Assembly (NCBI RefSeq): GCF_016765695.1
Contig: NZ_JAETGO010000037.1
Span: forward strand, 141,715 to 205,714
Length of the DNA: 64,000 bases
From: Sporosalibacterium faouarense
GTDB taxonomy: Bacteria; Bacillota; Clostridia; Tissierellales; VENL01
Direction of reading: 5' to 3'
Under the pieces are notes generated by a model that worked only from the letters and a program-made list of their open reading frames with translations, was not told where the DNA came from and did no database searches. Numbering within the stretch: the first letter of the stretch is position 1; every line of letters starts with the position of its first letter. Below, in pieces: positions 54,093 through 61,704 of the stretch. Both the position numbers and the translations under genes were made by a program.

Positions 54093-54240
54093 TAATTAGT
54101 GCATGAAAAAACTTGATACTGAAAATATAAATCAAAAGATTTAAAACTACTCCAAAGTATATTGATTGATCTATCCCTGTTTACCGAATTAATTGTTTAT
54201 ATAATCAGAAAATTTAAAGCTAGATAAAAGAAAAATGTTC

Positions 54241-54285
54241 TGATAATGTTTTCGTGTTTACAACATCTTCGAGCTATACGATGTC
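54241..54285. repeat. Miniature attC-like site
   Basis: GATAATGTTTTCGTGTTTAC, then AACATCTTCGAGC is the left arm of the family and is joined directly to TATACGATG, the right end seen at 52044-52052. About 100 bp of the centre are missing. It lies 9 bp before the NUDIX stop, so the terminal cores and the location are kept. Confidence 0.55.
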
Positions 54286-54293
54286 TATATTCC

Positions 54294-54749
54294 CTACCAC
54301 ATACCTAGACAAGGTGACTTATCCTCTATATATTCTTGAATTCTTCTTCTCGTTCCTCTAGAAACGTTATTAGGCAATTCACTAACCTCAAATAATTGAT
54401 ATTTTTCAATTTCCTTATCTGTATTTCCTGTGAAAGAAAATTCATCTGAAGAAAATATAATTATGCTATCATTCTTATATTCAAAGAAGTTATTATATAC
54501 ACCAAACAGCTTATAGTTTATCAGCTCTGCTCCTAATTCTTCTTTAACTTCCCTTTTGATTGCATCTTCAAATATCTCTCCTTTTTTTACTCCACCTCCA
54601 GGTAAATACCAATAATCTTGATATGTATGTTTGACTAGCAGTACTTTACCTTGCTCTATCATTAACACCCTAACCCCTAAAGTTGTCGGTTTAGTAATTC
54701 TCCACAAGACCTTACTTAGTTTATAGCTTATCTTTGCAATTCTTCCCAT
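54294..54749 (-). CDS. NUDIX hydrolase
   Basis: The start ATG 54749 (MGRIAKISYKLSKVLWRIT) follows GGGGGAAGAAG. The 151-residue protein has TLGVRVLMIEQGKVLLVKHT as its first strands and the NUDIX box GGGVKKGEIFED to REVKEELGAE (about 53-75), complete. The N-terminal basic helix (about 1-20) is common in this subgroup. Substrate unknown. Confidence 0.85.
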   Translation of the reverse strand: MGRIAKISYKLSKVLWRITKPTTLGVRVLMIEQGKVLLVKHTYQDYWYLPGGGVKKGEIFEDAIKREVKEELGAELINYKLFGVYNNFFEYKNDSIIIFSSDEFSFTGNTDKEIEKYQLFEVSELPNNVSRGTRRRIQEYIEDKSPCLGMW

Positions 54750-54776
54750 GTCTTCTTCCCCCAAAATAAATTAATA

Positions 54777-54892
54777 TGTATAATGTCTTTGTGTTTGCGA
54801 CTCCTTCGAACTGGACCTATAAAAAATACCTCTTGGTGGAGCTTTGCTCCCATTGAGAAAGTGTACTGCACATATTAGTCAAAACAATATTT
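54777..54892. repeat. attC-like repeat, left half joined to module g
   Basis: GTATAATGTCTTTGTGTTTG, CGACTCCTTCGAACTGGACC, TTGGTGGAGCTTTGCTCCCA and GTGTACTGCACATATTAG follow the family closely. The expected right arm (GCAAAA...GTTATAC) is absent; module g follows instead. The junction at about 54893 is likely a recombination or deletion point. Confidence 0.65.
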
Positions 54893-54976
54893 CCACTATG
54901 TAACTGATTTTACAGCATAAATTTATTATATCAAATATTTTATATTTCTAACACTTAATGTAAATAATTCCATAGA
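54893..54976 (-). repeat. Terminator-promoter module, copy g (promoter half)
   Basis: On minus, ATTTACATTAAGTGTTAGAA leads to TGATATAAT (hexamer 54925-54930), then AATTTATGCTGTAAAATCAG. The terminator half is lost. It would drive the NUDIX gene ending at 54294, whose ATG is ~175 bp downstream. Confidence 0.65.
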
Positions 54977-55365
54977 AAAATTAAAACGTGCTTATTACGG
55001 GATTTAACACTTTGCTCAGAAAATCATGTTTGATATATCTCTTAAGTATATTTTGCTTTTATTTATTACATTATTACCTAGTAATTCTTTAAGCATCGTA
55101 GGGTATATTCTGTAATTATCTAACTTATTTAAAGATAACCCCTCCACACCAATCTGCATACTATTCCGTTAGCATATTAGATGCTACAAAGTTTTATCAT
55201 TCTTTACATTGATAATCATATTCATTAGGTCAATAATAGACCTTCCTATATTCTAATTTCACGATACTATAATTTTCATAGAATTACTCCTTGTTATTTT
55301 ATACTAATATTATATCATCAATATTATAATTTAGTAATAGTCAAGAACTACTTAGATGAGAATGC
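54977..55365 (-). other. Degenerate stretch with old gene traces
   Basis: On minus, an AAGGAG site and ATG near 55282 open MKIIVS and stop at once. A later frame reads MQIGVEGLSLNKLDNYRIYP, TMLKELLGNNVINKSKIYLR and ends near 55020. TATAAT-like sequence lies upstream (about 55310). It looks like a gene broken by several changes; identity unknown. Confidence 0.3.
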
Positions 55366-55510
55366 CAGCTAACACCTTCGATGTTTGCGATGTCTCTGTG
55401 TTGGACTCAAAAGGAATATCTCAAAGTTGAGCTTGACTCTCAGTGGCGCTCACCCCTAAGTTTTTCCAAGCAAGCCTTAGAGCACTCTTGCTCAAATATT
55501 TTGTTAGACC
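55366..55510. repeat. attC-like repeat with canonical right core
   Basis: Left AGCTAACACCTTCGATGTTT, GCGATGTC; centre GTTGAGCTTGACTCTCAGTG, GCGCTCACCCCTAAG; right TTAGAGCACTCTTGCTCAAA, then TTTTGTTAGACC. GTTAGAC matches GTTRRRY exactly and pairs with GCTAAC. 145 bp. Confidence 0.8.
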
Positions 55511-55523
55511 AAGTTTAGACTCT

Positions 55524-55775
55524 TTATAATATTTCATATAGTTCTTTTAAACTATTAATAGAAATAATATCACTATTACCTCTAGAATTTCCTTCTCTTA
55601 TAATTAAGACTGAGTTTATTCCAAGTTTCAAAGCACCTCGTACGTTTTTGATATTATTATCAATAAACAATGCTTACTCAGGCTTAACACTTAATTCTGA
55701 TAAAGCTTCTATTAAACATCAATTGACTGGGTTTTACAACTCCAAGTACTGAGGACATAATAAACGTTGAGAAGT
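55524..55775 (-). pseudogene. HAD-type hydrolase remnant
   Basis: The minus translation near the end reads FIDNNIKNVRGALKLGINSV, then LIIREGNSRGNSDIISINSL and ELYEIL with a stop at 55524. Earlier pieces (VVKPSQLMF, FIRIKC) are in other frames with stops. The D-N-x-x-N-V-x-G-A motif is HAD motif IV. Multiple frameshifts make it non-functional. Confidence 0.6.
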
Positions 55776-55916
55776 ATTTTCTTAATCCACAATTTTTAAA
55801 TACTTGGTTTAATGATGCCCATGTATCAGAGACTACCCCAGCACCAACGGGCATACGTTATTACATGCTGTTCCATAACCATGCAATTTTCATTTATCAC
55901 TCATCCCCAAAAGATA

Positions 55917-56395
55917 CTATTTAAAACCAAATTTTTTATATAAATTAAAAGCAGGCACATTATCACTATGAACATCTAATACAATTTTCATTTATGTTGT
56001 TTTCAACATATCATTTATACATTTTGCTAATAAAGTTGCACCAATACCTCTACCACGGTATGTTGTTAATACTCCTATTGAATAAATATGTAACCTCTCT
56101 ACTTCCTCTGGAAGACCTATCAGTAAACCAACTACATCATTATTGTCACGTACTGTAATAATGTATCTCTGTGAAAAATCGCCTAATCTTCCACTTTGTA
56201 AATTATTTAAAAATCTATCTGGTTTTTACCTGCTATATCTGGGTCTAATATTCCTTCCATAACATTTAATAAATAGTATTTTAATGCTTCAATTAGCTCT
56301 ACCTCCCCTAAAACTAATTCTTGCACTTCCCATTTTGTTTTGAAAAAACTTCTACTGGGTTTACTTAAATTCTTTTTGATGTATATTTCATTCAA
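55917..56395 (-). pseudogene. GNAT acetyltransferase broken by frameshift and stop
   Basis: ATG 56395 opens MNEIYIKKNLSKPSRSFFKT; a frameshift in the A-run near 56225 ends it at NQIDF. The next frame continues DRFLNNLQSGRLGDFSQRYI and IYSIGVLTTYRGRGIGATLL (intact acetyl-CoA loop) to a TAA after DMLKTT, then MKIVLDVHSDNVPAFNLYKK and a stop at 55917. Two separate lesions. A 33 bp scrap with similar text (CCACGATATGTTGTGAA) lies at 57580-57617. Confidence 0.8.
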
Positions 56396-56496
56396 ATTAT
56401 CTCCCTAGGTCTATTTTTTTACGTATTCTTTATCTTAACTTTAAGATGTCAATAAATATGTCAATTTAATAAGCCTAAAGCATTCTTAGGAATAGC

Positions 56497-56603
56497 ATTT
56501 AACGTAACCCTATTGCCGAAGTCCAAGTGCCTTAGATAACTCTTATCTTAGGCACCTGAATTTAGGTACAGCGAGCGAAACCAACAATATATTGTTATAC
56601 AAA
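56497..56603. repeat. attC-like site of a different type, with internal stem
   Basis: ATTTAACG at the left (R'' rule RYYYAAC satisfied) and TTGTTATAC at the right flank ~95 bp. Inside, AGTGCCTTAGATAA and TTATCTTAGGCACC form a long stem, an arrangement like a short attC hairpin. It lies just after the AraC pseudogene (stop 56653). Confidence 0.45.
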
Positions 56604-56652
56604 GTATCCTGTCATATAAATGCAGACTACCAATTTCTACTATTTTTTTAAT

Positions 56653-57495
56653 TCAAGCTATAATTGGAACCCATAATTCATCTTTAGGTTCATGATCTGG
56701 AGCATAAAAGCACTCAATACATGGTAAATCAGCTAATTCATAACCAGAAGTAGGTAACCATTCAGTATATAGACGTTTCCAAGCATTTTTCATATCTGGA
56801 AATACTGCCCATGTACTTTTTGGAATTATTATCTTCTCCATATCTTCAGGTACTTCATTTTTATAACGAACTCCTATCATATAATCAAACTTTTCATCAG
56901 TAATAGAAGCTTCTTCTCCAACAATTCCCAATAGACTTTCTAGCTTACATTGAGGGTCTTCCCACGACATATCAATTAATCTCTGTACCAAGCCTGTCTT
57001 GCTAGCTTCTTCCCATATTTTAGGAACCATCTCAAATCCCTTTTCAGTAAGAATAGTATTCTTTACTCCTACAACTGCAAACTCAAAATCTAACCTTTCA
57101 ATTCTGTACTCCATTTCAACATCTCCCTTAATTGATACTTGAAAGGACATTCTTGGAAAGGCTTTTAAAGATATTCCATTATCCCGTGCTTCAGAAGGAT
57201 TTACACCGTGAAGATTTTTAAAAGCACGAGAAAATGAATCCGAAGATGTATAACCATACTTTAATGCTAATTCTATTACTTTAATATTACTATTTTGCAA
57301 TTCAAAAGCTGCAGATGATAGCCTTCTTCTTCAGATATATTCAGACAAAGTAACTCCCATTATAGATGTGAACATTTTGGAAAAATGATACCTAGAACAG
57401 CAAGCAAGTTGATCCAACTCTTCATAATTAATCTCATTTGTTAAATTTTCTTCAATATAATCCATTACTTTATTTACTTGTTCAAGCCAATTCAC
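56653..57495 (-). pseudogene. AraC-type regulator with GyrI-like domain, nonsense mutation
   Basis: The likely start is GTG 57495 (reads NWLEQVNKVMDYIEENL), after AAAGGAC. The HTH domain runs to TLSEYI, then TGA at 57331-57333, and continues in the same frame RRRLSSAAFELQNSNIKVIE and GYTSSDSFSRAFKNLHGVNP. A GyrI-like effector-binding domain (about 110-280) follows, ending ECFYAPDHEPKDELWVPI. The expected residue at the stop is Arg (CGA to TGA). Everything else is intact, so the loss is recent. Confidence 0.8.
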
Positions 57496-57611
57496 ATTAA
57501 CCAGTCCTTTCAATTATAAGTATATAGGAAATAATATTTTTCACCCGATATTTCATGTATAAATATGTAGGGTCTAAATGAATTTACTTACTATACCCTT
57601 ACCACGATATG

Positions 57612-57785
57612 TTGTGAACGTTTTAGCGTTTGCCACACCTTCGAGCCTTACAAAAGGTCGTTCATAACTATAAGCATACAAAGGTTTAGTGCGGTAACTG
57701 ATTCGGTAAATGAGAAGCTGTTTTGCAAAATATCCAATAGCTTGTCCGTCGTGTACCTTTACGCAAAAGCTTTATTAAATGATGT
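57612..57785. repeat. attC-like repeat, diverged
   Basis: TTGTGAACGTTTTAGCGTTT, GCCACACCTTCGAGCCTTAC at the left; AATAGCTTGTCCGTCGTGTA, CCTTTACGCAAAAGCTTTAT at the right. The GTTTGC and GCAAAA inner boxes are present; the outer cores have drifted. It ends 8 bp before the stop of the HExxH gene at 57794. Confidence 0.65.
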
Positions 57786-57793
57786 CCAATAAA

Positions 57794-58579
57794 CTAAACC
57801 TTAAGCATCTCTCTAAATACTCCTTCTACATTACCTCTTAACTCCCTCTTAGTTCTTAATATAAAGTCTATGTACCTACTACCTATTTCGTAAAAAGAGA
57901 CTCTATTAAATGGATAGGTAATCTCCTGTGAATTTTTTTCTAATCCAAAGATTACTCTAATTTGATTTTCTATATATCTCGCATATCCTTCTTTCCATTG
58001 TTGCCAAATCATATATTCAAAATCAAAACAATCTAAATAGTTCTTCATATACTCATAATATTCATTTACTCTTTTTTCACATGTAGCATCAAAGTACATA
58101 TCTAACTCTTTAGTTTTTTCTATAAATGTTTTATCTTCATAAGGGAATGAATATTGTATTTCCCACATATAATCCTTCTTTTTCATAGCATCTTGATATA
58201 CACCTAAATCTGATTTTAATTTCTGTTCACAGGTCCCTTGGTAACAATGTACAAACTCATGAAAAGCAAAAACATATCCCTTTTCAGTGTCAAAAGTATC
58301 CTCTGATAACACTGCAGCCATTTTATTTTCATATTCTTGTAGGTCAAAAGCTGCTTTAACTCCTTCTGGCATTGTCATAGGTACTGAACATTTCTTTACA
58401 AAAAAATATTTCCTCAATTTTTCATTAAAATCAAATATTATAAAATTATTATTCTCAACAATCGCAACTGGATATAGCTTAGAGAGAGAAATATCAATAT
58501 CTTTAATTTCACTATGTAGGTCTACTAATTTTTTTAAACTAACCAAGTGTTTTTCATAATTACACTTATCACCATTCAA
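57794..58579 (-). CDS. HExxH putative metallopeptidase
   Basis: The 261-residue soluble protein has VFAFHEFVHCYQG at about residues 103-115 (HExxH), a long acidic helical middle (KTKELDMYFDATCEKRVNEY) and WKEGYARYIENQIRV, whose E-G-x-A-R-Y-x-E may give the third zinc ligand. The C-terminus EIGSRYIDFILRTKRELRG has a scrap copy at 49335-49425. GAGGTGATATT precedes the ATG. Substrate unknown. Confidence 0.7.
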   Translation of the reverse strand: MNGDKCNYEKHLVSLKKLVDLHSEIKDIDISLSKLYPVAIVENNNFIIFDFNEKLRKYFFVKKCSVPMTMPEGVKAAFDLQEYENKMAAVLSEDTFDTEKGYVFAFHEFVHCYQGTCEQKLKSDLGVYQDAMKKKDYMWEIQYSFPYEDKTFIEKTKELDMYFDATCEKRVNEYYEYMKNYLDCFDFEYMIWQQWKEGYARYIENQIRVIFGLEKNSQEITYPFNRVSFYEIGSRYIDFILRTKRELRGNVEGVFREMLKV

Positions 58580-58605
58580 AATATCACCTCATTTATTATT
58601 TGGAT

Positions 58606-58755
58606 TTCATCTAATGTCTTCTTGTTTGCAACACTTACGAACTGCACCCTATAGGATACTTCTTGTTGGATTTTGACTCCCAGTGATAAGGTGTGGTACA
58701 CCATTCTCCAAAACCCACTATCGTACCCACTTACTGGAACATATTGCTTTAAGAT
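58606..58755. repeat. attC-like repeat
   Basis: Left CATCTAATGTCTTCTTGTTT, GCAACACTTACGAACTGCAC; centre TTGTTGGATTTTGACTCCCA, GTGTGGTACACC; right CATATTGCTTTAAGATATC. ATCTAA and TTAAGAT pair with one bulge. Between the stop at 58792 and the next start at 58579. Confidence 0.7.
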
Positions 58756-58778
58756 ATCATATGCCTTCTTCGAATCTA

Positions 58779-58797
58779 CTAACGCCTCATGTTAGTT
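58779..58797. repeat. Core-like inverted repeat over a stop codon
   Basis: ACTAACGCCTCATGTTAGT is a 6 bp inverted repeat (ACTAAC/GTTAGT) with a 7-base loop; both arms match the attC core rules (RYYYAAC-like and GTTRRRY-like). It overlaps the stop codon of the gene at 58792. It may be a collapsed recombination site or simply a hairpin. Confidence 0.35.
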
Positions 58798-59115
58798 TAA
58801 ACTCTTCTGAGGAATTTCACCATTAGAGTAATAGCGGATTACCTTTCCCTTCTTTTCAGCATATTCGATTTCTTTTTTGGTACTGTCGCCTATATAACCA
58901 TTGACATCGATTACGAAAATTTCATCAGAGATATCAATTTTCCTAAAATGAACTTCCCCTAATATATCAGCTTGTTCTTTAGTTATTTCAAGACCTTCAC
59001 TTTGTTCAAAGAAGGCCACGCTAATTACTATATTGCCTTGAAGTGTAAGAAAGGCATTTGTTTGGTTAAACTGTTTCTTAAATTTTGTAGAACCACATAA
59101 TGTTATTACTTTCAT
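58792..59115 (-). CDS. DUF4406/nucleoside 2-deoxyribosyltransferase-like protein
   Basis: The start ATG 59115 (MKVITLCGSTKFKKQFNQTN) follows GAGGGGAATAA. The ~107-residue single Rossmann-like domain has LCGSTKF at the N-terminus and IFVIDVNGYIGDSTKKEIEY (D ... G-x-S/T ... E) near the C-terminus. This is the layout of the nucleoside deoxyribosyltransferase superfamily; the catalytic Glu is the likely KEIEYA residue. Role unknown. Confidence 0.72.
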   Translation of the reverse strand: MKVITLCGSTKFKKQFNQTNAFLTLQGNIVISVAFFEQSEGLEITKEQADILGEVHFRKIDISDEIFVIDVNGYIGDSTKKEIEYAEKKGKVIRYYSNGEIPQKSLN

Positions 59116-59275
59116 ATTTATTCCCCTCATTTGTATTTCCATCTCTGTTTGTTTAACAAGTACTGTATTAAGTATTGAATTAATCTACCTATTTTTTTGA
59201 ACTTTCTTCATTTGAGTTTGCTAATAACTCGGATGTATGTAGACTAATAATCTGATGAGAAATCACTACACTCTT

Positions 59276-59717
59276 TTAACTTAAATTTTTTATGAATTTC
59301 ATTTTCTTTTTGCTATATAAGCAGTTGTATATATCTGTTTCAACAATATCATCTAAGTTTTGATATAGATCTATCACTTTTGAAGAAAGCACCTTCTGTT
59401 TTTCCTTGTCTAGAGATAAAAATGATGATTGAGAGAAGAAAGATTTTGTTAATCTATCCCTACTTTCAACCAATTTCCACTTATAGTCTAGATAGTCTTC
59501 TAAAATAAAGAAGCCACTATTAGTTATCTCTAACTTTCTATCAGATTTCAGCTAACATAAATGTTGCTTGTCCTGTACCCGATCCTATTTCAAGTAACCT
59601 ATCACTTTTTGAAACTTTAGTTCTATCTATAATCCAATCTATAACTTCATCTGGATAAGGTGGTCTTGACTCATCATATATCTTTGCTCCACTATTAAAA
59701 GATTCTCTTTTTTGCAT
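59276..59717 (-). pseudogene. SAM methyltransferase with internal deletion
   Basis: ATG 59717 opens MQKRESFNSGAKIYDESRPP, then YPDEVIDWIIDRTKVSKSDR and LLEIGSGTGQATFMLAE (motif I) before stops. After a frame break the C-terminal third follows: FFILEDYLDYKWKL, SFLSLDKEKQKVLSSKVIDL, ending at 59276. Some 70-90 central residues, holding motifs II-IV, are gone. Both ends belong to one methyltransferase family. Confidence 0.7.
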
Positions 59718-59818
59718 AATGAATCTCCTATTATTTTGAACTCTTCTAAATCATGTGCTTCTAAATCGAAAATATTTTGCTAGACAATGGCTTGTTTAAC
59801 TTACACTAATAAAAAAGT

Positions 59819-60217
59819 TTATCTATCCATTTTATCTCTAGTACCCCAATCATTCAGTCCCTTTTTGATTAAGGGGATTTCAAACCTTAATTCATATTTC
59901 ACTAAATTATCTACTGTATAAGGCAATTGATAATGTTCTGAATTAGTAATATCAAATTTACCTTTAAACTCACTTGGAATTTTTATTTCATTATAATCTA
60001 AAACTAAAACTTCAACCTTAGGTATTCTTTTGTCCCAAATAGATATATCTGTTGTTAAAGAATAACTATCATATTTAAATTTCCTAAGTATATCATGGGC
60101 AGCAAATCTCAAAGCACTTTTTTCAGTGTGAAAAATATAAAGTGGACCATACATTTCTATAACAATTAAGATTATAATTACGAAGATAATTCCCACTAGA
60201 ATATTTTTGCTTTTCAT
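59819..60217 (-). CDS. Membrane-anchored hypothetical protein
   Basis: The start ATG 60217 (MKSKNILVGIIFVIIILIVI) follows AAAGGGATGA. The ~132-residue product has one N-terminal hydrophobic helix (about 5-23) and a soluble outer domain with FHTEKSALRFAAHDILRKFK and YELRFEIPLIKKGLNDWGTR. No family is recognised. It lies between the methyltransferase remnant and a CPBP protease gene. Confidence 0.55.
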   Translation of the reverse strand: MKSKNILVGIIFVIIILIVIEMYGPLYIFHTEKSALRFAAHDILRKFKYDSYSLTTDISIWDKRIPKVEVLVLDYNEIKIPSEFKGKFDITNSEHYQLPYTVDNLVKYELRFEIPLIKKGLNDWGTRDKMDR

Positions 60218-60305
60218 CAAATCATCCCTTTAAATTAAAAATTCATTCTAATAGTTTCACTTTTACTATAAAAAAGATAAATTTTAACAAACTTCTCTAG
60301 AAATT

Positions 60306-61127
60306 CTATATTGTATCTATTAGTGCATGTAACAGAATACAAGGGGTTAATGACCTAGAATTTAAATATATCTTTTCAAGTAAAAATCCTATATACATCT
60401 GAAAACAACTAGTTAATATAATATTTATTGAAAACTCATTATAATTTAGAATATGAATTAATCCAAATATTATAGACTGAATAATATTAGATTTTTTATG
60501 AGAAACTCCATAGCCTATTAAGCCACTTATCAATAATCCTCTAAATATTACTTCTTTAACTATACTTGGATAGTATATCTGTTGTACTAAGTTTTTAAAA
60601 TAGTCAATTAGAGAAATATTCATTAAAATTTCTACTTGATTACTCATTATGAGAGGAACTATCTCCAACAAAACATATAATAATATAATTACTAAAAAAT
60701 CCTTCAGTTTTATTCCCCAGTTAAAATCTCTTCTTAATCTTATGTTAAAAAAATAACTCAAAAGTATCGTCATTATTAATGGTAATTGAAATAATCTCAA
60801 TTGATTGTGTGTATATTGATCCATCATATTAATTAAGTTTAAGCCAAATTTATAGTATAATTGAATTGCCATATAAACTATAAAAACAAGAATGAAGCCG
60901 TATAAAAACTTTTTTTGTTTTTCAGTATCAAGATTACTATTTATAATTTTTGTTCTAAAAACAACTAAAAATAGAAAAGATAATATGTATGTGCCTATTA
61001 TAATAATTATAGATAATATATAATCTATGTTTGAAATAAATATGCAGAGTAAACATGCTATAATGAAGATTACTTCTAAAATAGAATCATTCTTAACTCT
61101 TCCCTTCATAACTCCGCTTCTTTTCAT
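60306..61127 (-). CDS. CPBP-family membrane protease with altered first motif
   Basis: The 273-residue product has about eight hydrophobic segments. CPBP motifs are SIVKEVIFRGLLISGL (about 190-205), IFGLIHILNY (F-x-x-x-H) and LLHALIDTI (H-x-x-x-D/N). The canonical E-E-x-x-x-R is K-E-x-x-x-R, so one catalytic-site Glu is replaced by Lys; activity may be lost or changed. An internal ATG at 61109 is an alternative start. Confidence 0.75.
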   Translation of the reverse strand: MKRSGVMKGRVKNDSILEVIFIIACLLCIFISNIDYILSIIIIIGTYILSFLFLVVFRTKIINSNLDTEKQKKFLYGFILVFIVYMAIQLYYKFGLNLINMMDQYTHNQLRLFQLPLIMTILLSYFFNIRLRRDFNWGIKLKDFLVIILLYVLLEIVPLIMSNQVEILMNISLIDYFKNLVQQIYYPSIVKEVIFRGLLISGLIGYGVSHKKSNIIQSIIFGLIHILNYNEFSINIILTSCFQMYIGFLLEKIYLNSRSLTPCILLHALIDTI

Positions 61128-61186
61128 AATAAATTTGATAATTCTGATTTTAAGACCATATATTTTTCCCCTATAGCAACTATTTC

Positions 61187-61336
61187 ACCTAACGTCTTCG
61201 TGTTTGCTACGCCTCTAATCTAGCCACAGAAGGAATACTCCTTTGGTGGAGCTTGTCTCCTAGCGGAGAGATGTGGCGCTCATTATCCTAACCCTGAACT
61301 ACGTGCACCCCTGCAAAAATATTTTGTTAGACAATG
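61187..61336. repeat. attC-like repeat with both canonical cores
   Basis: ACCTAAC (61187-61193 region) fits RYYYAAC and GTTAGAC (61326-61332) fits GTTRRRY, the integron attC R'' and R' rules. Inside, GTGTTTGCTACGCC at the left and CCCCTGCAAAAATATTTT at the right provide an inner TTTGC/GCAAA box separated from the cores by unequal spacers. Centre TTGGTGGAGCTTGTCTCC, ATGTGGCGCTCATT. This is the best copy in the window. Confidence 0.85.
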
Positions 61337-61445
61337 ACATCTATGAACTTTTATATTAAACCAAATTAAGTTATTTTTTATTTATTCATTGTTTATCTAC
61401 TAAATTTTGTTATAATAATAGTACAAGATAAGAAAGGTTGATTAT

Positions 61446-61691
61446 ATGGATAACATTGAAAAACTTTTAAAACAAGTTATAAATAACCAAGATGACATGA
61501 AAAAAAATATATCTGATATCAAATCAAAACTTGATTCAGTAGTTGATCAAACAGCTGATCTTACTGAATTTAGAACACAAACAAATCAAAATTTTAGTGA
61601 TATTAAAGATACACTTAAATTTATAATTCATAAAGAAGTAGAAAATGAGCAAGAAATTTTTAAATTAAAACAAGTGAATGAAAATAAATAA
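61446..61691 (+). CDS. Small coiled-coil protein
   Basis: Plus-strand gene of 81 codons with AGAAAGG upstream and a TATAAT (about 61410-61415) further up. The product has heptad-like Ile/Leu spacing (IEKLLKQVINNQDDMKKNIS, IKSKLDSVVDQTADL), so it should form a coiled coil. It lies next to the best attC-like site, in reverse orientation to the array. No family is known. Confidence 0.6.
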   Translation: MDNIEKLLKQVINNQDDMKKNISDIKSKLDSVVDQTADLTEFRTQTNQNFSDIKDTLKFIIHKEVENEQEIFKLKQVNENK

Positions 61692-61704
61692 TTATTAATT
61701 AGAG

